The translations under genes and the position numbers were made by a program. A DNA stretch of 64,000 nucleotides, from positions 58,461,501 through 58,525,500 of the forward strand of contig NC_092589.1 in the NCBI RefSeq assembly GCF_047663525.1, given 5' to 3'. The notes beneath the pieces were generated by a model. That model worked only from the letters and a program-made list of their open reading frames with translations, was not told the origin of the DNA and did not search any database. Each line of letters opens with the position of its first letter. Position 1 is the first letter of the stretch. Source of the stretch: Anas platyrhynchos (taxonomy: Eukaryota > Chordata > Aves > Anseriformes > Anatidae). This document shows positions 45,857-57,149 of this stretch, one piece after another.

Positions 45857-48800
45857 TTACCTGAGGAATTTTAGGGCTGAACTGGTTGTAACAGAAAAGA
45901 TTAACCTCCCTGTCATCTGGGTCACAGCTGAAATGCAAGGCCTCATTTCCATAAACAGCAAAGCCCAAAACACCAAGGAGAAACATACGGACTGAGCCAA
46001 AGCAAAGGGTGTGGAACTAGCCAATTACCCTTGGTGGCCTGAGTTGCACATCACAGAGTTATTCAACATGAAAACAAAAATGAGCACAATAAATATTGTT
46101 GGAGGCCTACTTGCTCTGTATCACTATCCAAAATATTTATTTTATCCTCCCTGTTTTAAAAGGAAAGAGTTTGCCTGTGAAGGCAGTGGTAGCTCTCTAA
46201 AAAAATAATGGCTTAGAACAAGTTATTTTTGCTGTGCGTTTTCCATAAACACTCATTTATCTAACCTTTATCAACTAATCTGTCAGTTTTACTACCCAGC
46301 CCACTCAAGTCTTTCTCCCCTGGCTGGGGGGAACCAGAGCCCTAGTTGCCAGGTACCGATGGTCACACCTCAGCTGTGGGAGTCCCCCGGCACCACCACT
46401 TTCCTACCCCAGCTGGGATGCTGACAGGTTCAGTTTGCAGCATCTGGGGTTATTAAGTTAAAAGTATTTTATATTTAAAGTCCCGTAAAAAAGAGGGATG
46501 TAGACAAACTTGGAAGTTGTTGGTCCAAGATTAGCTGAGTGCTCAGTTATGAAGACGGTGAAAAATGCTTCTGTGACTGTGTTATTTACTACATGCCCCT
46601 TGTCAAGCAGTTAGTTAATGTCTATTTATCTCTTGGAGGACTGTAAAAGGTGTTGTGTTAGTAGTGAGACTGGGTTTTTAAATTTTTTAAAAGTGCTCTG
46701 CTGCATATAGAAAATGCTAACGCTTGTGTATATTAAATCAGCTACAAACAATATCTCACAGTGGTATGTGATCAGCAATAAAATATTGTGCTTCTCAGGA
46801 TATGTGATGAACCTTTACATTTTAAAAAATGCAGTAATTACAATTGCTGTGCATTCTTTTTCTTCTGCTCATAATACATGTGGAGCTTAATTAGCATCCA
46901 AAGCAATTTCTATTGTTCCTGCAATACTATAAAATCACTAAATTAGCTCAGCATGCTGGACATATTTTTAATATCGGTAATATTTTAATCATTTAATTAT
47001 TTTAAAATGTCAGTTGCCATTGAAAATCTATGGTTGAATGTACTTTAAGAATATATGTAGTGGTATTTTTTTTTGCCTCTTTAAGCAATGTTTAAAAAAG
47101 CAGTAATGGAGAAATCTACTAGTTTCTAAGCTGAGATAGATCTTGCAATGCTTTTTATTATGCTTTATATATAGTAGCCATTATTTTCATGTTAATCCAT
47201 GAACATGAATCTTCAGTAAACACTACATTTGGTTAGGATGATTTTGATTTCATTATAGATAGAAGCAATATTTAAGCACACTTTCTGGGTAAAAAACTGC
47301 ACTATACAAATGTTACTCTATAGCTTTTTGTTGTTAGTTGGAGATAAAATTACTACTTATCTGACTGAGTCACCTAATCTAAGACAATAAAATCATTCTT
47401 TGTATGACTGCAGTAAAAATACGGAAACTTGGATATCTGTCTTGTGATAAAGATGCTAAGAGTTAGCTGGCAATGCTCTGCTCTAGTTCTGGTAGCACAT
47501 AATGACTACAGCTGAACTGAAATTAAAAATGAATTTTGGAGAGGCTGTCAAATAAGCCTGATACAAACCCCATGGGTGTCTGTGCTCGAACCCCACTGAC
47601 TGTGATGAATGGGTCCATAATAAATCTGTCAGATTCTTAGAAGTGGTTCAAACACGTGTCGTATGAGCTAAAGTACAGGAAGCCCATTATCTTCCCACTA
47701 GGAGGAACGGAAAACAGTGATTTTTCTTTTGTCTTGTGTGTTCAATAATGTGTTTCATAACACTGCATTAAGAGGATGACTTGAGATGGGAGTAGAGTAA
47801 ACTGGCATTGTGCCTTCTGAATACTGTCTGCTAAGGCAACTCAAATAGTTCTTTGGGACTTTCTTGACAGAAAATCTTTTGTTGTTGTTGTTTTGAATTT
47901 GCAGGAGAGGCTGCCTGTTGGTTGTCTATTTCGCACAGATAAGACAGAAGATGTTGGTATCCTTGTTTCTAAGTGTGTCTTTACCCTGTCTTGTAGCTTG
48001 AGGTTGCAACTCAGCAGTGTGCTCTTTAACCTTTTAATGAGTTTAAGTTCTACTGAACAATCACAGTTAAACAAATAAAAAAAATACACGCATAAAGATG
48101 CACATTTGCTTGAAGTTTGATAAGGATGAACTAATACTTTAACAGTAAGCAACCAGTTCATTGCTTTATTAGTGTGTTTAAATGTAATGACACATATTAT
48201 CATTATGAAATAATAATTACAATGAAAGAAGACTTGTTGAAAATAAACTAGTAAGATAAGATTTTGTCTGCCAAAAGAGAGCTCTCATGGCTAAATCTTG
48301 TAAAATAGCCTCTTCTCTCAGCTTTGGTTTGCAGAGTTCCCTGTGCATCAAGGCTTAGGGCCAGTGGAGGCCTCTGCTAGGTACAGATTAGTGCCTCCAC
48401 TGCAAATCTGACCTGAGATGGAGGCTGGATCACCTTCAGCTAGGCCAGGAGGCTCGTGGTATCAGTTACTTCCTCATTTCCTCCTGACTGTTTTATATTT
48501 AGCATGAAGAGCATTGGGTAAGAGCACATGCGTCTTACAGGATGTGTCAGGGTGCAAAGGCTGAGAGCTGAGAAGGATGGACAAAAGAGAGCCTGGGTTT
48601 ATTACAGAAGGGTATGGCCTTAACCATGGCACTCAGTCTGGGAAGGTGGGAAGGTGCATGTCATATGTTAAGTTTCTTCATCACAGCTTTTTTTTTTTAT
48701 TATTTTTTATTTTTTTTTTATTTTTAATGAATACAAAATTTGTAACCGAAAAAGCATATTTTAAAAAGTTAAGATTTAGGCACAAAGAATCACTCTCTTG

Positions 48801-50074
48801 TTATCTTTTCTACAGTCCTCCTGTCCAGTAATCCAGTCTCAACAAAGAGGGGATTTCATATTGGTGTTTGTTGCAGCTTTGCCAGGCCTATACCACTGGC
48901 AGACACAGCTTGGCTCACACAAAGTGTAGCTACTTCTTCCATTATCTGGAGTCTCAGGAGAAGAAAGGGCTGCATGGCATATATCTGACATCATTTCTAT
49001 TAATTAGCTTGCTGGTTAGAGCTTGTCCCTGGGCAGCCATAGTTGTATTTGGCATTTCTCTTTTGAACATAAACAGTTTGCTAGCTCACGCTGTTTGTGA
49101 CATTCCCTACACAAAACCACAACAATTCTTTTTAGCGTAGTTCTTCCCACATCCATTTCTCCTAGGGAACCCGTTGGCATTGCCTATGAGATGATTAACT
49201 TTCAGTGCTGTTTTACTAGTAAAAGAATCATAGGAGTTTGATGTTTAGATGTCTAACCTTAGAGTTTGGATTCTATGCTAAGAGATGTAGCCTTAGAAGC
49301 TGAACATTGTCCTTCTTTAAGGTTCCCCAGTATAGAGTATTACATATCCATGGAGATCTTTGTCTGCATCCTCTCTCAAAGTCCAGCTTGAGCTCCTTGA
49401 GTTCCTGCTACCCATATAGAAGCAGTGGAAAAGCCTGTTATCTGTTCTGAGACCTGGGGAGAGAGAAAGTGATCTATTTCTACCCTTTAAATCATGTCCT
49501 CTTACTCCTTAAATAGATCCTCTGACTCAAGAAGCTGGAAGGTAATGGAAGTCTCTGCCAAAACAATCTCCCAAAAAAGAAAGAAAGGCTATACTCAAGT
49601 AACAAGAAAGAAGACATGACTTACTTAAGGTTATTATATATCCAGCTGTCTGGGAGAATTCACTGCGCTACAATGCACTTTTCCCAACTGTTGGTCTAAT
49701 GTCTGGTGCTAGAAACTTTTCCCAAAGGTTTGGTCCTTAATGCTCAGTGTTTTAAAGTCAAATAATAGTTGTTGCTTGTTTTTTTTTGTCTTGTTGCTTC
49801 TTCATGTGACTGATGATCAGGCTTTAAACATGATCACTTTCAAGGCTGTATTTAAATGCAGCTACACAGTTCTCTCACTCAGTTTGCAAGCCTGCATACT
49901 TAATTACAGGCTACTTACTGTAGATAGTTTTAGTGGCAGATATACTTGGATCTTTGTGGGACTATGCAAAGTTTGTTCTGATGTGCAAATCCGCAATTAG
50001 CCCTTGGAGTATAAAGTGCCTCAAACTGCCTGAATACATGGGAAGGGAACCCTTTTCCCTGCTGTTAGCACGTC

Positions 50075-50088
50075 TCAGTAGAGGGCGT
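50075..50088 (+). promoter_or_regulatory. Candidate CTCF binding motif
   Basis: TCAGTAGAGGGCGT fits the CTCF core CCASYAGRKGGCR except at the first base. It lies about 2.3 kb upstream of the NMBR TATA box. It is a motif match only. Confidence 0.35.
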
Positions 50089-52413
50089 TTGTGAGATGCG
50101 TGGAGTTCTTCATTCCTACACAGACTTTTGGCATCCCTACATTTGGGAATTACTGATGAGGCAGATTTGCTTCCCACGTTTCCCAGTTGTCACAGTCCCT
50201 GCCCTGTGATATTGCACTCCCAGATATGCTCCCTCTGCGCTGCCTGATTTCAGTTTGTGCGTAGATTCTTTCCCACTAGGGAGACACACCTGCACTGCTC
50301 ATTCTCTCCTTTGCTCTTGTGCTAAAATTTGTGTCATAGCTGCAAGATGAAGTTGTCTCTAGACTATAATCTGAAACAAAATCCAAAGAGATGGATAGAT
50401 TTTTTTGTTTGAAAAGAGAATGACGAACAGTTTGCCTGTGAGGATCTAAATTCCGGCTGTTTTATGTCAGGGTCTGTGGAGCTTTTCCCTCTTCTTTTTG
50501 CCTCTGCAGGAAATTATATTCATGCTGTTTCAGTATATTCTCTTGCCTTTACACAGACATCCGCTGAATGACATTAGAAACATAATCTAACTTTCTGTTT
50601 CCTTTGAGCTGGAGACACTCATAGTCTCCAAATGTTATTTCCTTGCTGTTTAGAGTTCTGAAAACACAGAGTAGATAAAATCAAGTGCTGGTGAAAATCA
50701 GTAAGGTATATTCCTGCTGAAAATGTTCCTAATTCTACCTAATTCTAAGGAATTCCATACTTCAGTCTGGATGATAGGTATAACTTACTTGGGTAGAAGA
50801 AATTCTCCTGGAGGACAGGAGTGGGAGTGTAGTTTCAGTGCAACAAAACCCAAGGGGTCTCACTTTTCTCCATTCAAGCTGCAAGTGAAGTTTATGCCAA
50901 CAGAACCTTTAAATTGTTCTTCTGTTGATATTCATGTAAAAAGACTCACCTTCTGGTGTTTTGGTAAATTGATATCGGATACATGTTGACTTTGAACTAT
51001 GGGATATGGGAGTTACACTGATTGTTCACATACAAGCCCATTTTCAAATAATTAAGTGGAAGGACAACAGCTCATGTTCTGAGCTTACAGGGTTAAAGAC
51101 AAATATTGGATCCAACCAATGGAAATCAAAAAGAATGGTTCAGATTGCTTGCAGAAGCATGAATATTGATGTCCCTAGCAAAGTCTATGTGCACTCAACA
51201 AAGTAGAGGATGCTAGCAATTGTGATAATTTCCAAGCAAATTGGAAGGCTGCCTCAGAGGGAGTGTAAATGAATTAAATACAGTGTGGAGGAAAGCACTG
51301 TCAGTGCCAGGAATCACTTATGAGGGAGATCCATGACAATTCCTATTACCTGCCTAGTAAACGTGAAGTCTCTAGCCTGATTATTTCCAAGCACTAGCAC
51401 TGACTTTCCAGAAGATAAATCATAGGCAGGCCATGTGTAACTGCACATATGTGGTACACCACTTCTGGTATTTTAGTGTTCAAACTCATTCTCCCACTTC
51501 AGCAAGCCATCCATGCATTCATTTTATTTTTCCATATACCAGTCATAAACCTCTAGGGCTTCATGAGAACTATTTCAATAATATGAGCAAGCAAGGTCAC
51601 TGCAAACTTATACATCCTCCTTCCTGAGAAGAGGAAGGGCAAAATCAGTCCATGGATAATGTAACTGGCAAATGCTGTTATTCCTCTGTGTTAACTCTTT
51701 ATCTTGAAAACTTGAGTGCAGTAGAACTGTTTGTCTTGCAGTATAGTTGCACTGCTACCTGAATTCATGGCTTCTGCTGGAAATAGATGGAACTGTTTGT
51801 AAAGTCAATATATGTACATGCACTAGGAAATAAAATATTCTACCTCAATGAAAAGCAAGAGACACTTCATAGAAGAAAATGTTATTCTCCATTCAGATAT
51901 ACAATTTGCATAAAAAGTGATAGATTATCTCATCAGCTCTCCCCATGTCCCTATCTGAGACTAATACGTGTTACAGCTTTGTAGAGTAAACCCCAAAACT
52001 TTAAAGGTAGCTAATGTCTTTCAGTAGGAGCTGTTCAGAACCCACATATGGGTGACAGGAAGAAATCCCCTTCATCTCCAAGTCCCTTGCTCCTCGGTAC
52101 CCTGCGTTTCACAGTGCTGTGGTTTCAGCTGCGTGAACTGGGAAGATCCGTGCTTGGAAGACGGGTTTCCCGAAGGCGAACCCACCTCCCACCAGACGCC
52201 GTGGCCAGCTTTCCGGCTTCCCCATGCGGCGCCTCTCCGGGATGTCAGCGGCGGGGAGCACCGTCCCCTTCGGCCCCTCTGGGGACATCCCCATCGCTCG
52301 ATGACGGGGACCCCCGCGGCTCCCCTCCACGCAGGGCCCTCCTCGGCGTCTCGGGGCTGGGGCGAGGGCACAAGCGCTGGCGGGAGGGCGGGGAGGCTCC
52401 TCCCAGCACCGGG

Positions 52414-52420
52414 TATAAAT
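52414..52420 (+). promoter_or_regulatory. TATA box, presumed NMBR core promoter
   Basis: GGGTATAAATCGGGG sits in GC-rich surroundings, an isolated canonical TATA box. Transcription would be expected to start about 25-30 bp downstream, near 52440-52450. This gives a leader of roughly 620 nt if unspliced. Confidence 0.65.
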
Positions 52421-52624
52421 CGGGGCGGCGGAATAGGGAGCGGGGCTTGCTCTGCGCCTCGCCCCCGGCTAGGGAGCCAGCCGCCCGCCGCCCGCCGCCA
52501 CCGCGGGGACAGCAGCACCAGCGCCACTGGACAGCTCCGGAGGCTCCGCCGCGGCCTCAGGGGGCGGCAGCACCTCGCAGGGGGGCCGGGGAGTCCGGAG
52601 GGGCGAGGGCAGGCTGCTGTCGTG

Positions 52625-52699
52625 ATGCCTCCTGCTGACCCCCAGGCTCAAGATCTCGCCCTCCTGCATCCCCGGGGAAGGGCTCGTCCACAGAGCTGA
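52625..52699 (+). CDS. Upstream open reading frame 1 in the NMBR leader
   Basis: A 24-codon frame starting MPPADPQAQD and ending at TGA 52697-52699. It has G at -3 (GTGATGC) and lies entirely upstream of the receptor start. It might lower receptor translation. Whether it is translated or conserved is unknown. Confidence 0.35.
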   Translation: MPPADPQAQDLALLHPRGRARPQS

Positions 52700-52718
52700 A
52701 AGGCAGAGGCGTAGTTCT

Positions 52719-52840
52719 CTCTCTCTCTTTTTTTTTTTTTTTCTTTTCATTTTTTCCCTATTCCCCCCCCCCCTTTTTTTTTTTTTCATTTTTTTTTTCT
52801 CTCTCTCTTTTTTTTTTTTTTTTTCTCCTTTCCTTCCCTC
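52719..52840. repeat. Long pyrimidine tract with an 11-C run in the NMBR leader
   Basis: CTCTCT repeats, long T runs and a run of 11 C (52763-52773) form about 120 bp of nearly pure pyrimidine on the transcribed-sense strand. It lies between the CpG island and the receptor start. It could be a microsatellite or could act as the polypyrimidine tract of a leader intron ending at a downstream AG (e.g. GAGCAG at 52879-52884). Confidence 0.9.
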
Positions 52841-52856
52841 CCTACTCTGCTGGCAA

Positions 52857-52880
52857 ATGGTGTGCCCTTCACATTTCTGA
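52857..52880 (+). CDS. Upstream open reading frame 2 in the NMBR leader
   Basis: A seven-codon frame, MVCPSHF then TGA, about 180 nt before the receptor start. It has A at -3 (CAAATGG, +4 G), a strong initiation context. It would be removed if the leader is spliced at a later AG. Confidence 0.3.
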   Translation: MVCPSHF

Positions 52881-53061
52881 GCAGACAAACGCCGACAGAG
52901 AAAAACGGGGAGGAAGAAAGGCAGAAGGGAAAGGGAATAAAGTTAGTTGACTTGCAGAGAGGTGAAGATTCTCAGTGACTCCCACTGCAATTTACACGGG
53001 AGACCTCCACTCTGCCGGGAGGTGAAGGCTGGAGGCAGAGCTGCTGTCCGAGCTCACGGCT

Positions 53062-53444
53062 ATGTTCCTTGAGGGGAATGGGAGTGCCCAGCTGGTGCCA
53101 GATGCAGTCCTGCTGCCCCCGGGGCAGGGCACAGCCATGTTCACCGTCCGCTGCGTGATCCCTTCACTTTACCTGCTCATCATCACTGTGGGCTTGCTGG
53201 GAAATGTCACCCTCATGAAGATATTCATCTCCAACAGTGCCATGAGGAGCGTGCCCAACATCTTCATATCCAGCCTTGCTGCTGGTGACCTGCTGCTGCT
53301 GGTGACCTGTGTGCCAGTGGATGCCTCCCGCTACTTCTCCGAGGAGTGGCTCTTTGGGGAGGTGGGCTGCAAGATCATCCCTGCCATCCAGCTCACCTCT
53401 GTCGGTGTCTCTGTCTTCACACTCACAGCCCTCAGTGCTGACAG
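53062..53444 (+). CDS. NMBR: NMBR, neuromedin B receptor, coding exon 1 (partial gene)
   Basis: This is the N-terminal part of a bombesin-family class A GPCR that binds neuromedin B, couples to Gq and phospholipase C, and sits in the plasma membrane. The exon encodes residues 1-127 plus two bases of Arg128. A short N-terminus has one N-glycosylation sequon (N6-G-S). TM1 is about 31-56 ([19 protein letters not shown], Asn48 = N1.50). The first loop has [15 protein letters not shown]2 has Asp76 (D2.50), then VPVDASRYF. Cys103 (C3.25) precedes TM3 ([19 protein letters not shown]). The exon ends AG followed by GTAGGA, splitting the DRY motif as in the mammalian gene. TM1-TM3 match remembered human NMBR far better than its N-terminus, which looks about a dozen residues shorter. 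BB2 (GRPR) or BRS3 are less likely given the VTA1 neighbour. Exons 2-3 are outside the window. Confidence 0.94.
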
Positions 53445-54487
53445 GTAGGAAAGCTGGGCTGCCCTTCCCAGTCCTCTGTGTCTTGGGCTAAAGCTAGCCA
53501 GTGCTGGCACGAAAGGTAAGACACCCCTCTGATGAGCTATCCCTGGTTTTCAATCCCCCCAATCCAACCTGTGTTTCACCCATGGGTCTCCTTCCCTCAC
53601 TGACTGAAGGCATGTCTTGTACTAACTGAAGTTAAAGTGTTTCTGGACATGGGTATGCCTGTGGCTCCAACTTCCAGGATGCTGGAAGCAGGAACTGGAA
53701 TTTAGTCCTGTCGTCTGTACCTCTGAGATAACCCAAAGCCATTCCAGAACCTGTGTATTGAAATACAGCCTGTGTATTAGAGGAAAGATTTAGGTCCTAA
53801 ATGCCAAGCCACAGGGGTATGTCAATGGTCAGCCAGCAGCTTAAATCAAGGAAAGCACAGGGTGATTTTCAATAGATTTATTTCTTCTTGCTGGGAAAGT
53901 GTGTGTGAGAGTATGTGTGTGTCTTTGTGTGCTTGAGCCTTAAGAGAACACCAGGTTACCTGAGGTGACTGCCAGAAATTGTGCAGCCCTCTGGGAACTT
54001 GGAGGCACCAAACTGTTCTATCGGAATAGTCAGTCTTAAACTTTTTATTCAGATGATCCATTTTGTCTTCTTTGGAACTTAAGAAAAAGGGGTGGAGGGC
54101 AACAAAACTAGAAAGGAACAAATCCATATATAGTAATTATCAGTTTAGGAAGAAACAAAGACCTGGACCCAAAACTTTTCCTCACAATTAATTTAAACAG
54201 ATTTTTAAGTGATTTATAGAAACTGGGTAGCTGTTGAACTGTGCTTCAGGCTCTGAAAGACCTAAGCTGGCAGCATAATTGGCAACCTTAAACTGAATTA
54301 AATTATCCTACCCCCCCATCTAAACACTTTTATTCAGACAGAAATGAAAATGTTAAATTCCTTATTCATAGGAAGTACCATTTTTTTTTTTTTTTGGGAT
54401 TTTAAGCCAAACATCTGTGTTACATTAGTGCATGAAGTAAACTGACATATCTGCAAACTTATAGTAAAGTTTCCTCAAAACTTTTAG

Positions 54488-55309
54488 TCTTCTCTTCTCT
54501 TCTCTTCTCTTCCTCTTCTCTTCTCTTCTCTTCTCTTCTCTTCTCTTCTCTCTTCTCTTCTCTTCTCTTCTCTTCTCTTCTCTTCTCTTCTCTTCTCTTC
54601 TCTTCTCTTCTCTTCTCTTCTCTTCTCTTCTCTTCTCTTCTCTTCTCTTCTCTTCTCTTCTCTTCTCTTCTCTTTTCTCTTCTCTTCTCTTCTCTTCTCT
54701 TCTCTTCTCTCTTCTCTTCTCTTCTCTTCTCTTCTCTTCTCTTCTCTTCTCTTCTCTTCTCTTCTCTTCTCTTCTCTTCTCTTCTCTTCTCTTCTCTTCT
54801 CTTCTCTTCTCTTCTCTTCTCTTCTCTTCTCTTCTCTTCTCTTCTCTTCTCTTCTCTTCTCTTCTCTTCTCTTCTCTTCTCTTCTCTTCTCTTCTCTTCT
54901 CTTCTCTTCTCTTCTCTTCTCTTCTCTTCTCTTCTCTTCTCTTCTCTTCTCTTCTCTTCTCTTCTCTTCTCTTCTCTTCTCTTCTCTTCTCTTCTCTTCT
55001 CTTCTCTTCTCTTCTCTTCTCTTCTCTTCTCTTCTCTTCTCTTCTCTTCTCTTCTCTTCTCTTCTCTTCTCTTCTCTTCTCTTCTCTTCTCTTCTCTTCT
55101 CTTCTCTTCTCTTCTCTTCTCTTCTCTTCTCTTCTCTTCTCTTCTCTTCTCTTCTCTTCTCTTCTCTTCTCTTCTCTTCTCTTCTCTTCTCTTCTCTTCT
55201 CTTCTCTTCTCTTCTCTTCTCTTCTCTTCTCTTCTCTTCTCTTCTCTTCTCTTCTCTTCTCTTCTCTTCTCTTCTCTTCTCTTCTCTTCTCTTCTCTTCT
55301 CTTCTTCTC
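54488..55309. repeat. 822-bp (TTCTC)n / (GAGAA)n pentanucleotide array
   Basis: About 164 tandem TTCTC units. Only four or so irregularities occur, all in the first 230 bp (near 54512, 54551, 54674 and 54707). The last approximately 590 bp are perfectly regular. It is a pure polypurine-polypyrimidine tract. The 275-residue minus-strand frame of repeated REEKR units is an artefact of the period. Confidence 0.99.
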
Positions 55310-57149
55310 ATTGTAACTGTAATTTATTTATTTTTCCCAGACAGTTCAGTAAATCATTTGATTCCACTTAACAATACTCTTCAGTGGCCATCAATTTCAC
55401 TGGTATTTGAATTAGGACCTGAAATGCTTCTGTATAAAGACTTTATAACTTATGAAAATGTTCTTGTTCTTGTTCAGGAATGTTCTTGTTCTTGAACAAG
55501 AGCATGCAAAACATACTTTAAGGTGAACACCTGTAACTCCCTGATTAGCTCAGTTAAGGAATATGTCAAAAAACTGTCCTCAGAGAGACAAGCAGACCTT
55601 TCATTATCCTTTCTGCTCTATTTTCACTGTTTAAAAAGAATGAATGTGGCATATTACTTGAAATGGAAAGAATTTATTTGCAGAAGAGATATCTCTAGTG
55701 AAATATAATGAGAAGGAATGTTGGTGGTTTAATGTTAAGGATTCATTCATTTACTTTTTATAGTTTTGGAACATTTTTTCCCCATATAATTTTATGTTAT
55801 TCTTTTATCATCAGAATAAATTCAAGAGGTAATAACGCTTAATCTGTTTGCACTGAATGCATTTAGAATTACACATCCTACCAAACAGCTATAGATGGTG
55901 TGAAGTGACCATATAAGCTCATAATAAATGCATTCCTCCAGCAATTTGAAGTGCACATTGTATGCAAGTATCAGAAATGGTTATACAAAGAATTCAGCAA
56001 CTGTTTCTTTAACCCTTGTAGTTAAATTTTCAGTTTTTGAGAAAGCAAAACAAAAAACAGAACAAAACAAAAAATCATCACTTATTTTTCAGTCAGGAAG
56101 AGAAGCCACTGACTTCACAAAACAGTCTTTTATCCTGGGGGCCCAGGTCATCTCTCAGTGAAGCTGGGATTGACTCTTAATGGAATTTGAATTGGACTCA
56201 GTGCTACTTTTTTAGTACAGCAGAAACTTGTATTAAAAGATTAGGCATTGGTGTGGAGGGGCTTTTGTTATGCTAATATTTGCCCAGATCCTAAGCTGCA
56301 TCATCTCTACAAGATTGAGTTATGGAGAAATTATGTACAGGCAATTATGTTGGCACATGGGAAACACTGGAAGCATTCTGCAGCTAAGAGCTGATGAGGA
56401 GGCAAGGCCTGGTGGGGACAATATTGTCTCCAGATAGGCAAAATAGGATTTTAGCAATTTGGTAGCTGTGATATGGCTAAAAAGGCTCTGTTATAATCTG
56501 GTACAAGTTTGATCCAGCAGACTATATTGTCTTCACAGTGGTTTCTTTCACAGTTAATATTCCAAGCAGGTTTCTATATATGATTGTTTCCTACTTTTTA
56601 CTCAGTATTACCACAGAAATATATAGAACTGCAGGCAGTGATTGCACAAAGGAAGAGATTTAAAAATATTTACAGTTCTTTATAATTTGCCTGCATGTAT
56701 TAGGATAACAAAGGATATCTTGGTTTCCACAGTGAATTTAGCATTTACTGTTTATGTGGAAATTTGGCATAGCAAATTACATCTATGTGATATGTTTAGC
56801 AGTTAGAGCTATATTAGAAATAAACTTTAATATATCACTTACTACAAACTGAAGCCACAAGGAAGAAGAAATAGCATACATTAAGTACGTCTCTTTTCTA
56901 AACTTTCTGAATTTCATATGGCTTTTTGCCACAGAAGCCTCTAGTCAATAGCACATCACTAGTGCTTTTAGTTTGACACCTTCTGTTTTTAAGCTTCATT
57001 ACCTGATACTGAGATTTGTTTATTTGTCTGCTTATTTACTTATTTTGGTGTACATACATTATATGAAATTTGTAACAGTACTTCCTAGTCTTCCGTAAAG
57101 CATGCTTTCAGGTTACAGTCAATAGCACACAACAAATGTGCTCAAGTTT

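Larger units (their letters stand above)
43764..52020. other. Intergenic DNA between the VTA1 and NMBR promoters
   Basis: Mostly AT-rich sequence without recognised genes. It includes ACA/A-rich simple sequence (44348-44410), a poly(A)-(GA)n tract (45820-45856), a GC-elevated patch of unknown origin (46300-46440) and T-rich sequence at 48688-48726. A CTCF-like motif lies at 50075-50088. Short open frames show no family resemblance. Confidence 0.7.
52140..52700. promoter_or_regulatory. CpG island at the NMBR promoter
   Basis: A GC-dense, CpG-rich block contains the TATA box at 52414 and the beginning of the presumed NMBR leader. Several long overlapping frames on both strands are compositional artefacts: they lack family resemblance and disagree with the NMBR frame. 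Confidence 0.85.

Noticed and set aside
52048-52699. Plus-strand frames of 196 and 215 codons before NMBR
   Set aside because: Both are CpG-island artefacts, arginine/proline-rich, overlapping in different phases, and upstream of or across the TATA box. Only the short uORF inside the leader is retained.
52469-52888. A lysine-rich minus-strand frame
   Set aside because: It is produced by the pyrimidine tract at 52719-52840 and has no relation to any known protein.
54484-55311. A 275-codon minus-strand open frame of repeated REEKR units
   Set aside because: It is the translation of a pentanucleotide microsatellite, which gives a stop-free period of five residues in any frame without stops. 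There is no gene structure around it.
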